DNA of 57,889 bases from an uncultured Planctomycetaceae bacterium (GCA_903861195.1 CAIOTJ010000014.1:1-57889), one strand, 5' to 3'; shown: positions 41,750 through 51,196, counted from the first letter of the stretch. Notes: a model not told the origin generated them from the letters alone. A program made the numbers and translations.

Positions 41750-42574
41750 TCAGGCGGCCCGCGCCAGCGGCAGTTCGCCCACCTGCTCCATCGCGATCAC
41801 TTCCTGGACCAGGGAAAGGTAATCATCCGCCCCGGGGCAGCGGGCAGCATAGTCGAAAATCGACTTGCCAAAGCTGGGGGCCTCGGCCAGTTTGATATTC
41901 CGGCGGATGCGGCTTGTGAATATTTGTCCATTGGCCCAGGGAGCTTCCGGGTCACTGGACGAGAGGAACGTCTGCAGATCGCCCGCGACGTCGGCGGCCA
42001 ACCGGGTGTTGGTCTCATACATGCACAACACGATTCCGCTGACTCGCAAGTCGCGATTCAATCGCCGGGTGACCAGGGCAGTGGTTTCCAGCAGCTTTGA
42101 CAGACCATGCAGCGCCAGGAAATGCGGCTGCAGCGGAATGAACACCTCGCGTGCAGCCGACAGCGCATTGACGGTCAACACCCCCAACGAGGGGGGGCAA
42201 TCCATGATGACATAGTCGTACGGCTCGACGGCGAACAAGTCGTCCAGCGCTTGCCGCAGGATCAGTTCGCGTCCCTGTGTGTCCGCCAATTCCAGCTCAG
42301 CTGCGGCCAGATCGATGCTGGCTGGGGCGAGCCACAGCTGAGGACCGACCAGCCTCCGGATCTGTTGCAGTGACCGTTCACTCAGAAATGTGTCATAGAT
42401 CGTGGGAGCGTTGGCAGGCAGTTCGACTCCCAGGTGCAGTGAGGCGTGCGCCTGGGGATCCAGATCGAGCAGGCAGACCCGTTTCCCCTGCCGGGCCAGA
42501 CCGGCGGCCAAGTTGACACTGGTGGTCGTCTTGCCGACGCCCCCCTTCTGATTCATCACGGCAATGCTGCGCAC
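41750..42574 (-). CDS. ParA/Soj-type ATPase, orphan
   Basis: This 274-aa ATPase belongs to the ParA/MinD superfamily. The deviant Walker A KGGVGKTT lies at 10-17, with signature lysine 10, the switch region [11 protein letters not shown] follows, and DCPPSLG is the Walker B region. It binds DNA and ATP and positions plasmids, chromosomes or large protein assemblies. No ParB or other partner lies next to it: the neighbours are a TlpA-like gene and a CotH gene. The frame opens at a TTG at 42592, but the GTG at 42574 follows GAAGGAG by 5 nt. A promoter-like pair and a palindrome lie upstream. It may have a cargo such as a chromosome, carboxysome-like body or envelope complex; the sequence does not say which. 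Confidence 0.88.
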   Translation of the reverse strand: MRSIAVMNQKGGVGKTTTSVNLAAGLARQGKRVCLLDLDPQAHASLHLGVELPANAPTIYDTFLSERSLQQIRRLVGPQLWLAPASIDLAAAELELADTQGRELILRQALDDLFAVEPYDYVIMDCPPSLGVLTVNALSAAREVFIPLQPHFLALHGLSKLLETTALVTRRLNRDLRVSGIVLCMYETNTRLAADVAGDLQTFLSSSDPEAPWANGQIFTSRIRRNIKLAEAPSFGKSIFDYAARCPGADDYLSLVQEVIAMEQVGELPLARAA

Positions 42575-42609
42575 GGGAACTCCTTCTCCCAATCCAAGTC
42601 CAACTCCCG

Positions 42610-42626
42610 GGTTACGAGGGGTAACC
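42610..42626 (-). promoter_or_regulatory. Palindrome between ParA promoter and start
   Basis: GGTTAC and GTAACC form a perfect 6-bp inverted repeat with a 5-bp centre, lying between the predicted -10 box and the GTG start. Its position suits an operator, for example for autoregulation, or a leader hairpin. Confidence 0.4.
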
Positions 42627-42656
42627 TGGTCCCCGATGGCTCCGCGGGGAATCCGC

Positions 42657-42685
42657 AGTATATCCTGGAAGCCGGAATGTCAGAA
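42657..42685 (-). promoter_or_regulatory. Candidate promoter for the ParA gene
   Basis: Read on the minus strand, TTCTGA (42685-42680) and TATACT (42662-42657) are 17 bp apart. The -10 has five of six matches, the -35 only three. Transcription would start about 70 nt before the GTG. Confidence 0.4.
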
Positions 42686-43061
42686 GACGGAAACGACCCG
42701 CAAAAAACCGGTGTTTCCTGGGAGAGGCAATCGAAGAAAACCGTGCTTCCCCGGAGCGACCCGCTCGGCGCTTCACCAGCGGCCACTTCCGACCCGTCGG
42801 TCCCTGCTTCCTCCTCCGTCGACCTGGATCGGGGCGACGGAGAGAGGGCGATTGCCGGCGAAACTCTCCCGAAGGGTGGCAATTTCGATCCATGTCTGGG
42901 CGCCAACCCGTGGTTGGAACCCCACTGCAAAACGGCGCGATCGTGGCTCCCCAGTGTGGGTGGCAGACAATGCCGCTCCGATGTCGTGCTGCCAGTCACA
43001 CCCCGCAGCGGGGGACAATTGATGAGTTGGGAGGTGATCCGTCAGGTGCCTGTGGAAGGTC

Positions 43062-44792
43062 TCAGAAACCGAAACCGCCACGCATCTCGAAGAGTGTTCC
43101 CGAGATCTTGCCCACGACCGGCTTACCGGCTTCCTGGCTGGCCGACTTGAATTGGATTTTTCCAAGGAAAGTGCGCATGCCGGGTCCGAAGCCGAAGCCT
43201 TCTCCCTCCGTCAGTATTCCCTGCACCCCGATTTCAGGGTTCTTGTCGGTTCCGGGGGTGAACTGATCCGGAGGGATGGTCAGCATCAACAGCAGGGGTT
43301 TTTGGTCACCTCCCCGTGCTCCCCGCAGTACGACCTGCGGTGGGGGAGGTCCGGGAGGACCGCCGAAGGGATTCGGGGGGCTGGGACGCGAGATGGCTGT
43401 GACCTGTTCGAATTCCACTGGGTCATCGTTCAGCGTCAGTGTGAAGGTGACCTTGTCGCTCGCGACGGCCTCTTTTTGATCGGCGGGTGACCAGGTGGTG
43501 CTGAATTCCCCCTGGGCCTGGCCTGCCTCACGCATGTAGAAGGGTTTCGCCGGTTGTTTCTCGATGTGAATCGGGCCGTTTTTGATTTCCTCCAGGAGCT
43601 CGCCGCGCCGCTCCTGGATAAATTTGCGGGCGGTCTCCACCGCCTGTGAATTCCCCTGTTGTGCGGGATGCAGGTGATCGCTGACCAATGCCTGGATGCG
43701 ATCGAGTTCGGCCAGCATGGGCTCTTCTTTCCAGGTGGCCTCGAGCAATTTCAGCAGAGTTTCGTGGTACCGCTGACGGATGTCGGGATCCTGGTTCAGT
43801 TGCCAGGCGAGCTGTCCCTTCGCGTACACGGACTTCTTGCCTCCCTGGCCAGGAAAAAATGGCGGCGAAAGAGTCATGTCGGCGCCCCAGGGAATAAACC
43901 GGAAGCGGTCGTCCCGGGGATCATGATAGATGTAGTAGTTGTTTTGGTTGTTGGCGTAACCATCCCAAAAACCGAGCAGCGATTCGATCGCCCAAAATTT
44001 TACGAATTGGTCGAGGTCGACGCGCTGGGCGAGCCGGGCGACGTAATCATGACCTGGGTCGGCGAGGATGGATACGATCTGCTGAAGGTCATCCCGGTCA
44101 TCCTCCCCCTTCTGCTTCCCCTCAAACCGGGCGACGCGGTCAGCAAAGAAATCGGTCGGAAAGACCCCTTCGTACAGATGTCCCGTGTCACTCCCGAATC
44201 GGCCGCGGAGAAAAGGTGAATCGACCGACTCGAGATGGGTATAAACGCCCAGTGATTCACCATTCACGCTGACGAGCGCAAGGCTGGACCGGGGGGCGGG
44301 TAGCTCTGCCGCCGCGAACAACCGGTAGGCGAGAAACTGGCTCGCGACAGAACGATCCTGCTTGTTGTTGTTCAGAGTCAGCTTCTCGAGGCCCCCCATC
44401 AGCTTCTGGCCAGTGGCATCGAGCTTGACTTTCAGTGAAGGGCGGTCGGCATCCATCGAGCCGAAAAAGCCTTTCTTGCGAATCGCCGCTTGCCCCACGA
44501 CCCGGCCCTCCACCTTGACCCTTGCCGGAAAATAGGTGTAGCGGGGTGTGATGGGACCCTTGCTGAAGGCGGTCACGAAATCGAGCGACTGCTGCCGCAG
44601 TTCATTCCACTTGTCATTCTCGATTTCGATCTCGACTTTGAGCAGGCGCTGGCCGTCGAACAATTGCTCCGTTGAGAGTGGTGAGTCGACCGCCGGCTCC
44701 TGGGCTGCCAGACGTGTCGGAACCCAGGGGCCCATCCAAACTGTCGCACCGAAGAGGGCGAACAGGCTCATCCAGCGGGCAGCTTTCAGCAT
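43062..44792 (-). CDS. Secreted CotH-like kinase
   Basis: This 576-aa protein has a signal peptide (about 1-31, RLAAQEP) and a CotH domain with VRVKVEG-type strands, LKVKLDATGQKLMGGLEKLTLNNN, VYTHLESVDSPFLRGRFG, and NNYYIYHDPRDDRFRFIPWGAD near 285-310. It resembles the CotH protein at 12150-14090 but lacks EF hands and has a proline/glycine-rich C terminus (PPNPFGGPPGPPPPQ). The LTLNNN and HDP...FIPWGAD blocks are where nucleotide and metal bind in CotH kinases. GGAGAG precedes the ATG. The C-terminal part after about 430 has a Calx-beta-like or hypothetical beta-rich region. Its targets are unknown. Confidence 0.88.
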   Translation of the reverse strand: MLKAARWMSLFALFGATVWMGPWVPTRLAAQEPAVDSPLSTEQLFDGQRLLKVEIEIENDKWNELRQQSLDFVTAFSKGPITPRYTYFPARVKVEGRVVGQAAIRKKGFFGSMDADRPSLKVKLDATGQKLMGGLEKLTLNNNKQDRSVASQFLAYRLFAAAELPAPRSSLALVSVNGESLGVYTHLESVDSPFLRGRFGSDTGHLYEGVFPTDFFADRVARFEGKQKGEDDRDDLQQIVSILADPGHDYVARLAQRVDLDQFVKFWAIESLLGFWDGYANNQNNYYIYHDPRDDRFRFIPWGADMTLSPPFFPGQGGKKSVYAKGQLAWQLNQDPDIRQRYHETLLKLLEATWKEEPMLAELDRIQALVSDHLHPAQQGNSQAVETARKFIQERRGELLEEIKNGPIHIEKQPAKPFYMREAGQAQGEFSTTWSPADQKEAVASDKVTFTLTLNDDPVEFEQVTAISRPSPPNPFGGPPGPPPPQVVLRGARGGDQKPLLLMLTIPPDQFTPGTDKNPEIGVQGILTEGEGFGFGPGMRTFLGKIQFKSASQEAGKPVVGKISGTLFEMRGGFGF

Positions 44793-45374
44793 GGAGCTCT
44801 CCAGGCATTGCGGCAGAGTCCCCTCCCTTCTTTGCGGGAAAACAAGGGAAAGGCTGGGTGTGGAACGGAACCAAAGTGTATCGATTCAGATTGGCAACCG
44901 GGAATCTGGTCCATCCGGTCCGCTCCCCAGTTGCAAGGGGTGTACTGAACGCCTGCTGTGGGGATCGTACACTCTCGCCAAGAGAGTCACTTCGAGAGAG
45001 TCGACTCCGCCCCAAAAATACACCATTCGGGATGGCTTGTTCGACGCTGTTCTGTTGGCTGACGGAAGAGGGGGCCCTTCCGCTTCGGCACTGGTTTGGC
45101 CGACGATCTGAATCGCGACCGTCTCCCGAAGGAAACCGACGTCAGCTGAACTGGATCAGGCTGGATTCCTGTGGTGGTCCGTGCGGGCCGGAACGTGGAT
45201 CCATCACGATTCCGTCTGGAAAGGTGATCGGTCAGCCGACGACCTACAGCAGGGACCCCACCGGGCGTATCCCTTGACCCACCGATTGCGGGAGGTCAAG
45301 AATCTGAAGTCAGAGTCGCGGCAAGCTGGCCAGTGGCCCCGCCAGTTCCGTTGGTCGTTTTCCTTCGGGTTCCC
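44793..45374. other. Gene-free region between CotH kinase and small membrane protein genes
   Basis: No credible gene was seen. An inverted repeat ACTCTC-GCCAA-GAGAGT at 44971-44987 and the nearby direct repeat of GAGAGTC suggest a protein-binding site or a hairpin about 180 bp before the CotH start. The promoters of the divergent CotH and small-protein genes should lie here, but I found no clear pair. Confidence 0.5.
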
Positions 45375-45671
45375 ATGTCAAAGTCCCCTGCATTCCCTCC
45401 GCTCAACACGTTCCTTGGAATGGTGTCAAGGGTCACCCTGATGGCATTGGTCGGAATGGTGCTCGGGGCACTTTTTGGTTGGGGGGCAGGTTCCCTCGCG
45501 CCAACATTTTTCGCCCAGATGCAGCCCTGGACTTCGGTCGAGCCACAGGGGATCGCGATTGTCCTCGGTGCGTTCGGAGGCGTGCTGTGTGGCGGGGCAT
45601 TGGGGGGCTTCGCCCTGTTCCTGCAATTGCTGGTGACATGGCGAACGGAACGGGGGGGACCCGCCGAGTGA
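45375..45671 (+). CDS. Small membrane protein
   Basis: This 98-aa protein has two strongly hydrophobic, glycine- and alanine-rich segments, about residues 20-39 (VTLMALVGMVLGALFGWGAG) and about 55-85 (IAIVLGAFGGVLCGGALGG). The hydrophilic N and C termini are short. The glycine spacing suits tight helix packing. The frame opens at 45333, but the ATG at 45375 begins just before the first helix region. There is no good ribosome binding site. It is convergent with the next gene. Its function is unknown and it may be falsely called, but hydrophobicity and gene spacing support it. Confidence 0.55.
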   Translation: MSKSPAFPPLNTFLGMVSRVTLMALVGMVLGALFGWGAGSLAPTFFAQMQPWTSVEPQGIAIVLGAFGGVLCGGALGGFALFLQLLVTWRTERGGPAE

Positions 45672-45737
45672 TGCCCGCTTCCGTCGAGGCGGGTCGGACA
45701 AGGGGCGGGACAATTCCCGGCGATGATCGCCCATGTC

Positions 45738-46898
45738 TCAGGGAGAGGCGGCCCGCGGCTTCCGCTCAGCCAGCAGTCCCTCGATGACCTTGGTCAACTG
45801 TTCGTCTCCGCGGGCTCCTTTCCAGCGCATTTCTCCCTGCCACCACTGGCGGATGTAGCCGTCGCCATCGATGACGTAGACCGTCGGCCACATCGTATTG
45901 CCCCAGGCCTTCCAGTTTTTTGCTTCAAGGTCGACCAGAACGGGATAGGTCAGGCCGTCACGTCGTGCTGCCTCGGTGATGGCGGTGACCTGCCTTTCGT
46001 TCTCGGTCTCCGGGGTTTGGATGCCGAGCACTGTCACACCCCGCTCAGACCAATCGTTGTGCCACTGCTGGTAAATAGGCAGGTTTCGCTGACAGTTGAC
46101 GCATTCGAACGCGTAGAAATGGAGGATAACCACCCGTCCGCGCAGTGTCCTGAGAGAAAGGGGGGCGCTGTTGATCCAGTGCGGCGAATCGACCAGTTCG
46201 GGGGCGAGGGGATAGATGCGGGACAGGCGGGCCGTGTCAAAATCGGGCCCCAACCGCCGGTGATATTCCACCTGTTGGGCGCGGGACAGCAAATCCAGGA
46301 GGGCTCGGGGTTCACGCTGACGGGCCTCGTCCGCCACCGACTTGAGCGGGGTGGTCTCCCGGCCTTCCCGTGTGGCCATCTCAAGCTGGGCGACGGCCGC
46401 GTCGGTGGTGGCCGCCAGGGTAATCATCTTCTGTGTGGTGGTCTTGTTGACGCGCAGTTCGTCGGCAAGGTCCCGCCGCAGCAGCGCCCGTTCCCCCTGG
46501 GCCCGGAGCTCCAATTGGTCTATTCGTTCCAGAGTCACGCGATCCACATGAAGGAACAACCAGTCCCGAACCGTCCGTTCACACTGCAGGACGACCCGCC
46601 GACGGTCAGCAAAAGGGAGATTGCGGGCACGCCACCAATCGCCATCGACCTTGCCAAGCACCGCTTCCAGTTGCGTTCTCTTTTCCCGTGTGCTGAATCC
46701 GAGTTCCCGTTGCACCTCGGGCGCATGCAGCAGCCCCAGCAGCACCTGGGGAACGAGGATCTCTGCCTTCGTTGCAGCCGGATCCGCGGTTTTTGGCGAC
46801 GTCTGACCGTGAGCAACGAGCGGGGCCGCGAAGAGCCACGCCCACCAGGCAAGCCGCCTCACCAGCCACTTTAATCGACAACCAGGATCGCAGTGCAT
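45738..46898 (-). CDS. Secreted redoxin-domain protein with long N-terminal region
   Basis: This 386-aa protein has a signal peptide ending near VAHGQT, an alpha-helical N-terminal region (about 40-215) and a C-terminal thioredoxin-fold domain. The domain holds FYAFECVNCQRNLPIYQQW with C266 and C269, then VLGIQTPETENERQV and MWPTVYVIDGDGYI. The motif and its DipZ-like flanks differ from the TlpA protein at 40610, so it is a separate lineage. The helical part resembles heat-repeat-like planctomycete sequences but I cannot name it. It probably catalyses thiol exchange outside the cytoplasm. It is convergent with the small membrane protein gene and follows the CehA/McbA gene on the same strand. 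Confidence 0.85.
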   Translation of the reverse strand: MHCDPGCRLKWLVRRLAWWAWLFAAPLVAHGQTSPKTADPAATKAEILVPQVLLGLLHAPEVQRELGFSTREKRTQLEAVLGKVDGDWWRARNLPFADRRRVVLQCERTVRDWLFLHVDRVTLERIDQLELRAQGERALLRRDLADELRVNKTTTQKMITLAATTDAAVAQLEMATREGRETTPLKSVADEARQREPRALLDLLSRAQQVEYHRRLGPDFDTARLSRIYPLAPELVDSPHWINSAPLSLRTLRGRVVILHFYAFECVNCQRNLPIYQQWHNDWSERGVTVLGIQTPETENERQVTAITEAARRDGLTYPVLVDLEAKNWKAWGNTMWPTVYVIDGDGYIRQWWQGEMRWKGARGDEQLTKVIEGLLAERKPRAASP

Positions 46899-46961
46899 CT
46901 GAACGCCTCCAAGTCATCCCTCTTCCGGGGTTCGGTTGGGATTCCGTCGGTGCCTGAGGGG

Positions 46962-49376
46962 TCAGGGAGTAACGGCTTCGGCCATGACCCGGCGATAGGT
47001 TTCGCGAGCCTGATCATAGGCCTTCTGGGCGGCTTCGCGCTCCGATTCGCGAATATTCCCCTTCTTTTGGTTCCAGCAGACATCCACCGCATCAAGACAC
47101 CACTGGGCACTTTGTCGACTGGCCCGCACCGGCTGGCCCGCCACCTCCACCCAGATGGGGTTGGTATGCACGCTGGGAAAGATACGCACCGCCACCCAGC
47201 TGGATTGCTGGATCTCCAATGGGATCTCCATCGATTGCAGCGCTCCATCTGCCTCGATTTCACGGGTGGCTACCGACTTGCCATTGACGATGACCTCCAC
47301 GGGGACCCGGCGTGACTGACCCACTCGGGATCGTTCGAGATTCCAGTACGGCTTTTCATCGAGCCGCCGGCCCCGGATCGCCTCGGTCTCAGCGGTTGGT
47401 TGGGCGTCGGCGAGATAGGCCGAGACATCGAACTGAACCTGCACCGTTCCCGGTTTCTCGAGGGCCAGAGTGCTGAGTTTCCCAGCAGATCCTGGCTCTC
47501 CAACCGCGATGTCATTGATGCGGTAGTCGAGGATGTGGCTCAGACCGTCGCCACAATAGCTGCGACCGGTTTTCAGTCCCTGGACCCAGTTGTCGTAATT
47601 CAGCTCTTCGTCTTCACCCAGCTTGACGTAGATCCGACCCAGGCCGACTTTGTCTCCATAGATGCATGGGAAGTCGGTTTCACCACTGATGCGGGAGGTC
47701 ATACCGCAGTTGAGGGTGTGATACCAGACATTCAGTTCCCAGATGGCCGGTGTGTCGACGGCCGAGATGAAGTCGCAGACTCCCGTCGTGGTCGTGACGA
47801 CGTATTCATTGGCTCCAATTCCATCGAATCGGGGCATGGCCAGATCGGGCAGTTGGCCGGCGGCCCGCCCATTCCATCCCGCAGCCGGGTTCCGGCCCCG
47901 GAACTGCCGGGAACCATCCGGCATCACATCGGGCAATTCGAGTCCCCATCCCGAGTGGCTGTAACCGACGACACCTCCCTGTTCCTTCCCCCACGCCAGC
48001 ACCGGCTGGGTCCAACTGGGCCATTGCTCGATGTACTCGGCACCGGGATAGTCATCTTCGGTCAGACGCAGCAGGCAGAGATGTCCGGCATGCGACGAGG
48101 GGAATCCACTGACTTCCACGTCATACCGCATCAGGTAGTTGGGACGCGAGAGAGCCGAAGTCTTCCCCTCAAAGTACTGTTTCTGGGTGTACCAGCAGGG
48201 TCCCCAACTGAGAACACAGCCAACGTTCAGGTCTTCCCCCAGGATGTGCCGCATCATATCGGCCGGGGTGACCCCTTCGGTGGGGTTTTCATAATGGGCG
48301 CAGCCGGCGGCATGGACGTGGTGATCTCCCGAGAACCAGCGCCGCGTGGCGGGATGAATCCAACGGCTCAATTGAAATTGCTGTTTCTGGCTCTGCACGC
48401 CCGACTTGATGGTGACCTGATGGGCTGTGGCTCGGTACTCGGGACCGCGAGACACGGCGAAGGTGTAGTCGCCCGGCGGCAGGTGCACCGATTCACCATC
48501 GGCCCGGTAGATCTGGTTGTGGAAGAAAAAGTCGGGAGCCAGTCGGCGCGCGGGGTTAGGATAGACACGACCCAGTCGATCGCGAATCACGAAGGCGGCC
48601 GTCGACGGACGCCCATCGAAATCGCGGATTCCCAGCACCAGTTCCACCGCGGGAATGCACTGGAAGAGAATTGGCACGGTGTTGCGAAAGCCGATGTCCT
48701 GTGTTCCCTGTCCGACATTGAAACCCAGATTGGCCTCCCGCTTTCCCACTTCGCGGCTATACAGCTGCAAAATCCGATACTCGAGATTGAGCCCCGAGAG
48801 GGCCGGTTTGAGTGGTTGGCTGGTGAACAGGCTCGCGTCGAGCCAGCGATTGGGAACGTCGGCCGGGGCAACCTGGATCTTGGGGTTGGGCGATCCCGAG
48901 CTCTGCTTGTACAAGGGGGCGAGGTTCGGACTCTCGACCTTCAGTTCGGGGGTGATTCCCGGTTCGTTGAGGACCTTCACCAGGAAGGTCCGCCAGCCCT
49001 GCTGAATGAGTTCTTTGCGGGCCGGGCCTTCCACGACCGATACCCGACTCTCGGCATTGATTGTGACGCCAGCCACGCAGAGCGGATCGAGTAAAGCCTG
49101 AATGGCGGCCGCCACCTGCGCGGGATCGGCTTCGCCCCGCAACTGCTGCAACGTTGCCTTCTGGTCTTCGGAGAGAGGGCTGCCGACGAAATCCAGCGCT
49201 TCGGCCAATCGCTCTGTCGCAGCGAGCAGGGGTTGGGCTTCCACCCGGACTACCTTCACGAAATCCTTCGGCTTTTCCTGAGCACCCGGTTTTTCCCGGG
49301 CTGACAACACCGGGAGGCCCCCCAGGGCCAGCAATGTGGCGAACAGCCCCAGGGAGAGTGTCAGTGGCGATTTCAT
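46962..49376 (-). CDS. CehA/McbA-like metallohydrolase with N-terminal extension
   Basis: This 804-aa exported protein has a signal peptide (about 1-26), an unnamed N-terminal part (about 30-350) and a CehA/McbA metal-dependent hydrolase domain. The metal site begins at FSGDHHVHAAGC near 352-363. VGCVLSWGPCWYTQ, HAGHLCLLRL, VGYSHSGWGL, ANEYVVTTTT and WYHTLNCGM follow as in the family. CehA and McbA hydrolyse carbaryl, and the PHP-like fold is widely used for phosphoester or amide hydrolysis; the native substrate is unknown. A GTG at 49379 precedes the ATG at 49376, and both are possible starts. A C-terminal glutamate/alanine/lysine-rich helix (ESEREAAQKAYDQARETYRR) may be a coiled coil. Confidence 0.85.
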   Translation of the reverse strand: MKSPLTLSLGLFATLLALGGLPVLSAREKPGAQEKPKDFVKVVRVEAQPLLAATERLAEALDFVGSPLSEDQKATLQQLRGEADPAQVAAAIQALLDPLCVAGVTINAESRVSVVEGPARKELIQQGWRTFLVKVLNEPGITPELKVESPNLAPLYKQSSGSPNPKIQVAPADVPNRWLDASLFTSQPLKPALSGLNLEYRILQLYSREVGKREANLGFNVGQGTQDIGFRNTVPILFQCIPAVELVLGIRDFDGRPSTAAFVIRDRLGRVYPNPARRLAPDFFFHNQIYRADGESVHLPPGDYTFAVSRGPEYRATAHQVTIKSGVQSQKQQFQLSRWIHPATRRWFSGDHHVHAAGCAHYENPTEGVTPADMMRHILGEDLNVGCVLSWGPCWYTQKQYFEGKTSALSRPNYLMRYDVEVSGFPSSHAGHLCLLRLTEDDYPGAEYIEQWPSWTQPVLAWGKEQGGVVGYSHSGWGLELPDVMPDGSRQFRGRNPAAGWNGRAAGQLPDLAMPRFDGIGANEYVVTTTTGVCDFISAVDTPAIWELNVWYHTLNCGMTSRISGETDFPCIYGDKVGLGRIYVKLGEDEELNYDNWVQGLKTGRSYCGDGLSHILDYRINDIAVGEPGSAGKLSTLALEKPGTVQVQFDVSAYLADAQPTAETEAIRGRRLDEKPYWNLERSRVGQSRRVPVEVIVNGKSVATREIEADGALQSMEIPLEIQQSSWVAVRIFPSVHTNPIWVEVAGQPVRASRQSAQWCLDAVDVCWNQKKGNIRESEREAAQKAYDQARETYRRVMAEAVTP

Positions 49377-49423
49377 CACCGGAGATCCTGCAGAGAGTGT
49401 GGAAAGCGTGAACTGGTAACGCC

Positions 49424-50662
49424 TCAGTTGCCTGGTTCGGAATCGCCCTCAGGGCGTCGCGGTGGACGGACTCGAGGCCGCAACGAACCGGGACCCGTGC
49501 CCGTGCGTCTTGGGCCTCGTGCGTCGTCGGGTGAGCGAGCTTCACCATCGGGTCCTCCCTCTCCCTCGGCTTCTCCACTGTTCATGGGGGGCCCGGGAGG
49601 GCCAAATCCCGGACCGCGCCCCCCTTGACGTTGGAACTGGTTCAGCCACGGCGGTTGGGGTGGGGGCGCGGGAAATTCATCCGTGTGGGCTCGCATATAC
49701 ATCTGCCGCAGCTTCATCTCTTGCGACCCATAAGGGACTCGCATCACTTCGTCCTGTTGCTCACCCTTCATCTGCACGAAAAACTCCTCGAGCTTCGCGG
49801 GATCGATGTCCTGGGCCCGCTTTCGGAACTCCGCCTGGATGCCGCCATAGATTCCCAACAACAGCCGGGCCCCTCTGCGACGCTCCTGCTCACGACCCAA
49901 TTGGCGGCGTCGTTCCTCGTTGGGAATCGCGGCGATCATCGCGTTGATCAGTTCGGGTTTGAGCCAGGGTGGATTTGGGTCCCGGCGGTCGGCCGGGTTG
50001 GCGGCCTGTAGAACGAGGGAGTAGCGGGCGAGTCCTTCCTTGTCACCCACCCGGTCGGACGTCAGGTAGCCATTCTGGATCAGAGCCTCCTCCAACAGTG
50101 GCATGACCGCCACGAGTTCTTCGGCTGTAAAGCCCAGACGCCGTCGCCGCGGAGCGTCGCCCGAATCGGCCGACTCCTGGCGCTGCAGCAGGGCACCCAC
50201 CTGCTGGGCGCGCCGCACCGGGTCGGGCTCATTGCGCAGATCGGACCGTTGACCGGGAGACAGAGTCTTCAGCCAGTCGAAGTAAGAGTCCAGAACGCGA
50301 TTGAGTTTGCCCCCGGATTTGGCATCGGTATGCAGGGCTCTTTGCAATTCCCGCAGCCGCTCTTTCTCGGCGCCCGGCAGCGCTCGAAATTCCTGCAGAT
50401 TACGTTTCAGATTCTCCCGCTCGGGAGCGGGGAGCCGCGACAGCCGGGCCAGGTTTTCTTCGCGCTGTCGGCCCCGATCATTGGCCTCCGCCGCGTTGCC
50501 GAGACCACCGCCGTAGCACGTCATCCAGCCGAGACACGTCAACAGGATCCCCCAGAATCGATGCTGCGAGCGCTGGAGTGGTCGGAGCAGGCTCCTGGTC
50601 TCCCGGTCAGGCCCAGTCCTTCGAAGAGCGGGGGCTGCACGCAGAAATTCACGGAGAGTCAT
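49424..50662 (-). CDS. DUF3106-like protein coupled to anti-sigma factor
   Basis: This 412-aa protein has an N-terminal hydrophobic segment (RFWGILLTCLGWMTCYGG, about 36-53) that may be a signal or anchor. A charged, repeated helical region follows (REENLARLSRLPAPERENLKRNLQEFRALPGAEKERLRELQRAL), resembling DUF3106 proteins. A proline-rich tail with PPGPP and GEAEGEGGP elements ends it. It is the third gene of a minus-strand operon after the ECF sigma and anti-sigma genes and overlaps the anti-sigma stop by 14 bp, so translation is coupled. The role may be an extracytoplasmic sensor or a helper that binds the anti-sigma; this is inference from order only. The start could also be the ATG at 50674. 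Confidence 0.75.
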   Translation of the reverse strand: MTLREFLRAAPALRRTGPDRETRSLLRPLQRSQHRFWGILLTCLGWMTCYGGGLGNAAEANDRGRQREENLARLSRLPAPERENLKRNLQEFRALPGAEKERLRELQRALHTDAKSGGKLNRVLDSYFDWLKTLSPGQRSDLRNEPDPVRRAQQVGALLQRQESADSGDAPRRRRLGFTAEELVAVMPLLEEALIQNGYLTSDRVGDKEGLARYSLVLQAANPADRRDPNPPWLKPELINAMIAAIPNEERRRQLGREQERRRGARLLLGIYGGIQAEFRKRAQDIDPAKLEEFFVQMKGEQQDEVMRVPYGSQEMKLRQMYMRAHTDEFPAPPPQPPWLNQFQRQGGRGPGFGPPGPPMNSGEAEGEGGPDGEARSPDDARGPRRTGTGPGSLRPRVRPPRRPEGDSEPGN

Positions 50663-51152
50663 CTTCAGCCTCATTGAACTCGCGGAATTCCTGCAGTTTA
50701 CGAAGGTTCTCGGGATCGCCGACTTCGCGGTACTTGTCGAGTTCCATCAGGATCTCGTAATCGTTGAGGATTTCCTCGGCTTCGTTCGGAATCCAGCGGT
50801 TGGTGGCCAGAAAGCCGACGGTGCCCGCCGCTACCAGGATCATGCCGGCGACCGCCAGTCCCAGGATGCGGCGACTGTTTCGAGAGATGGAGTCCGGATC
50901 AACCCAGGGACCAGTCCGCGACGCGGCAATCGAATCGAGCGTCTTGCCGGTGAATTCCTGCGTGACCGAGACATGGGGGAGTTCTCCCACGAGATCCCAG
51001 GTGCGGGAGAGCATGTCGACGTCATGCCGGGCGACCGGGCTCGAGGCGAGCACCTGCTCGATTTCCCGCGCGGCCGGATCCTCCAGCTCGCCGTCGAGGT
51101 AGGCGACCAGATTCTCACGCTGCTCTTTCGACATCCGGATAATCTTGGCCAT
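50649..51152 (-). CDS. Membrane anti-sigma factor
   Basis: This 167-aa protein has the usual layout of an anti-sigma factor without zinc. An N-terminal helical anti-sigma region (YLDGELEDPAAREIEQVLASSP, about 15-40) lacks the HxxxCxxC zinc motif. One membrane helix lies at about 96-117 (ILGLAVAGMILVAAGTVGFLA), and a short outer domain rich in E and R follows. It should bind the ECF sigma factor encoded immediately upstream (stop at 51197, 44 bp away) and release it on an envelope signal. AGGA before the ATG at 51152 supports the start. It overlaps the downstream DUF3106-like gene. Confidence 0.85.
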   Translation of the reverse strand: MAKIIRMSKEQRENLVAYLDGELEDPAAREIEQVLASSPVARHDVDMLSRTWDLVGELPHVSVTQEFTGKTLDSIAASRTGPWVDPDSISRNSRRILGLAVAGMILVAAGTVGFLATNRWIPNEAEEILNDYEILMELDKYREVGDPENLRKLQEFREFNEAEDDSP

Positions 51153-51196
51153 GTTTATCCTGCATCTCCTGTCCAACCCACGGTGTTCGCCGGTTC

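Larger units (their letters stand above)
42575..43061. other. Gene-free region upstream of the ParA gene
   Basis: Open frames on both strands here have shadow-like composition. The ParA-proximal part holds the palindrome and promoter-like pair listed separately. No coding gene was found in the remaining 350 bp toward the CotH gene. Confidence 0.55.

Noticed and set aside
42446-43150. A plus-strand frame between ParA and CotH genes
   Set aside because: No ribosome binding site or recognisable domain, and composition typical of shadow frames.
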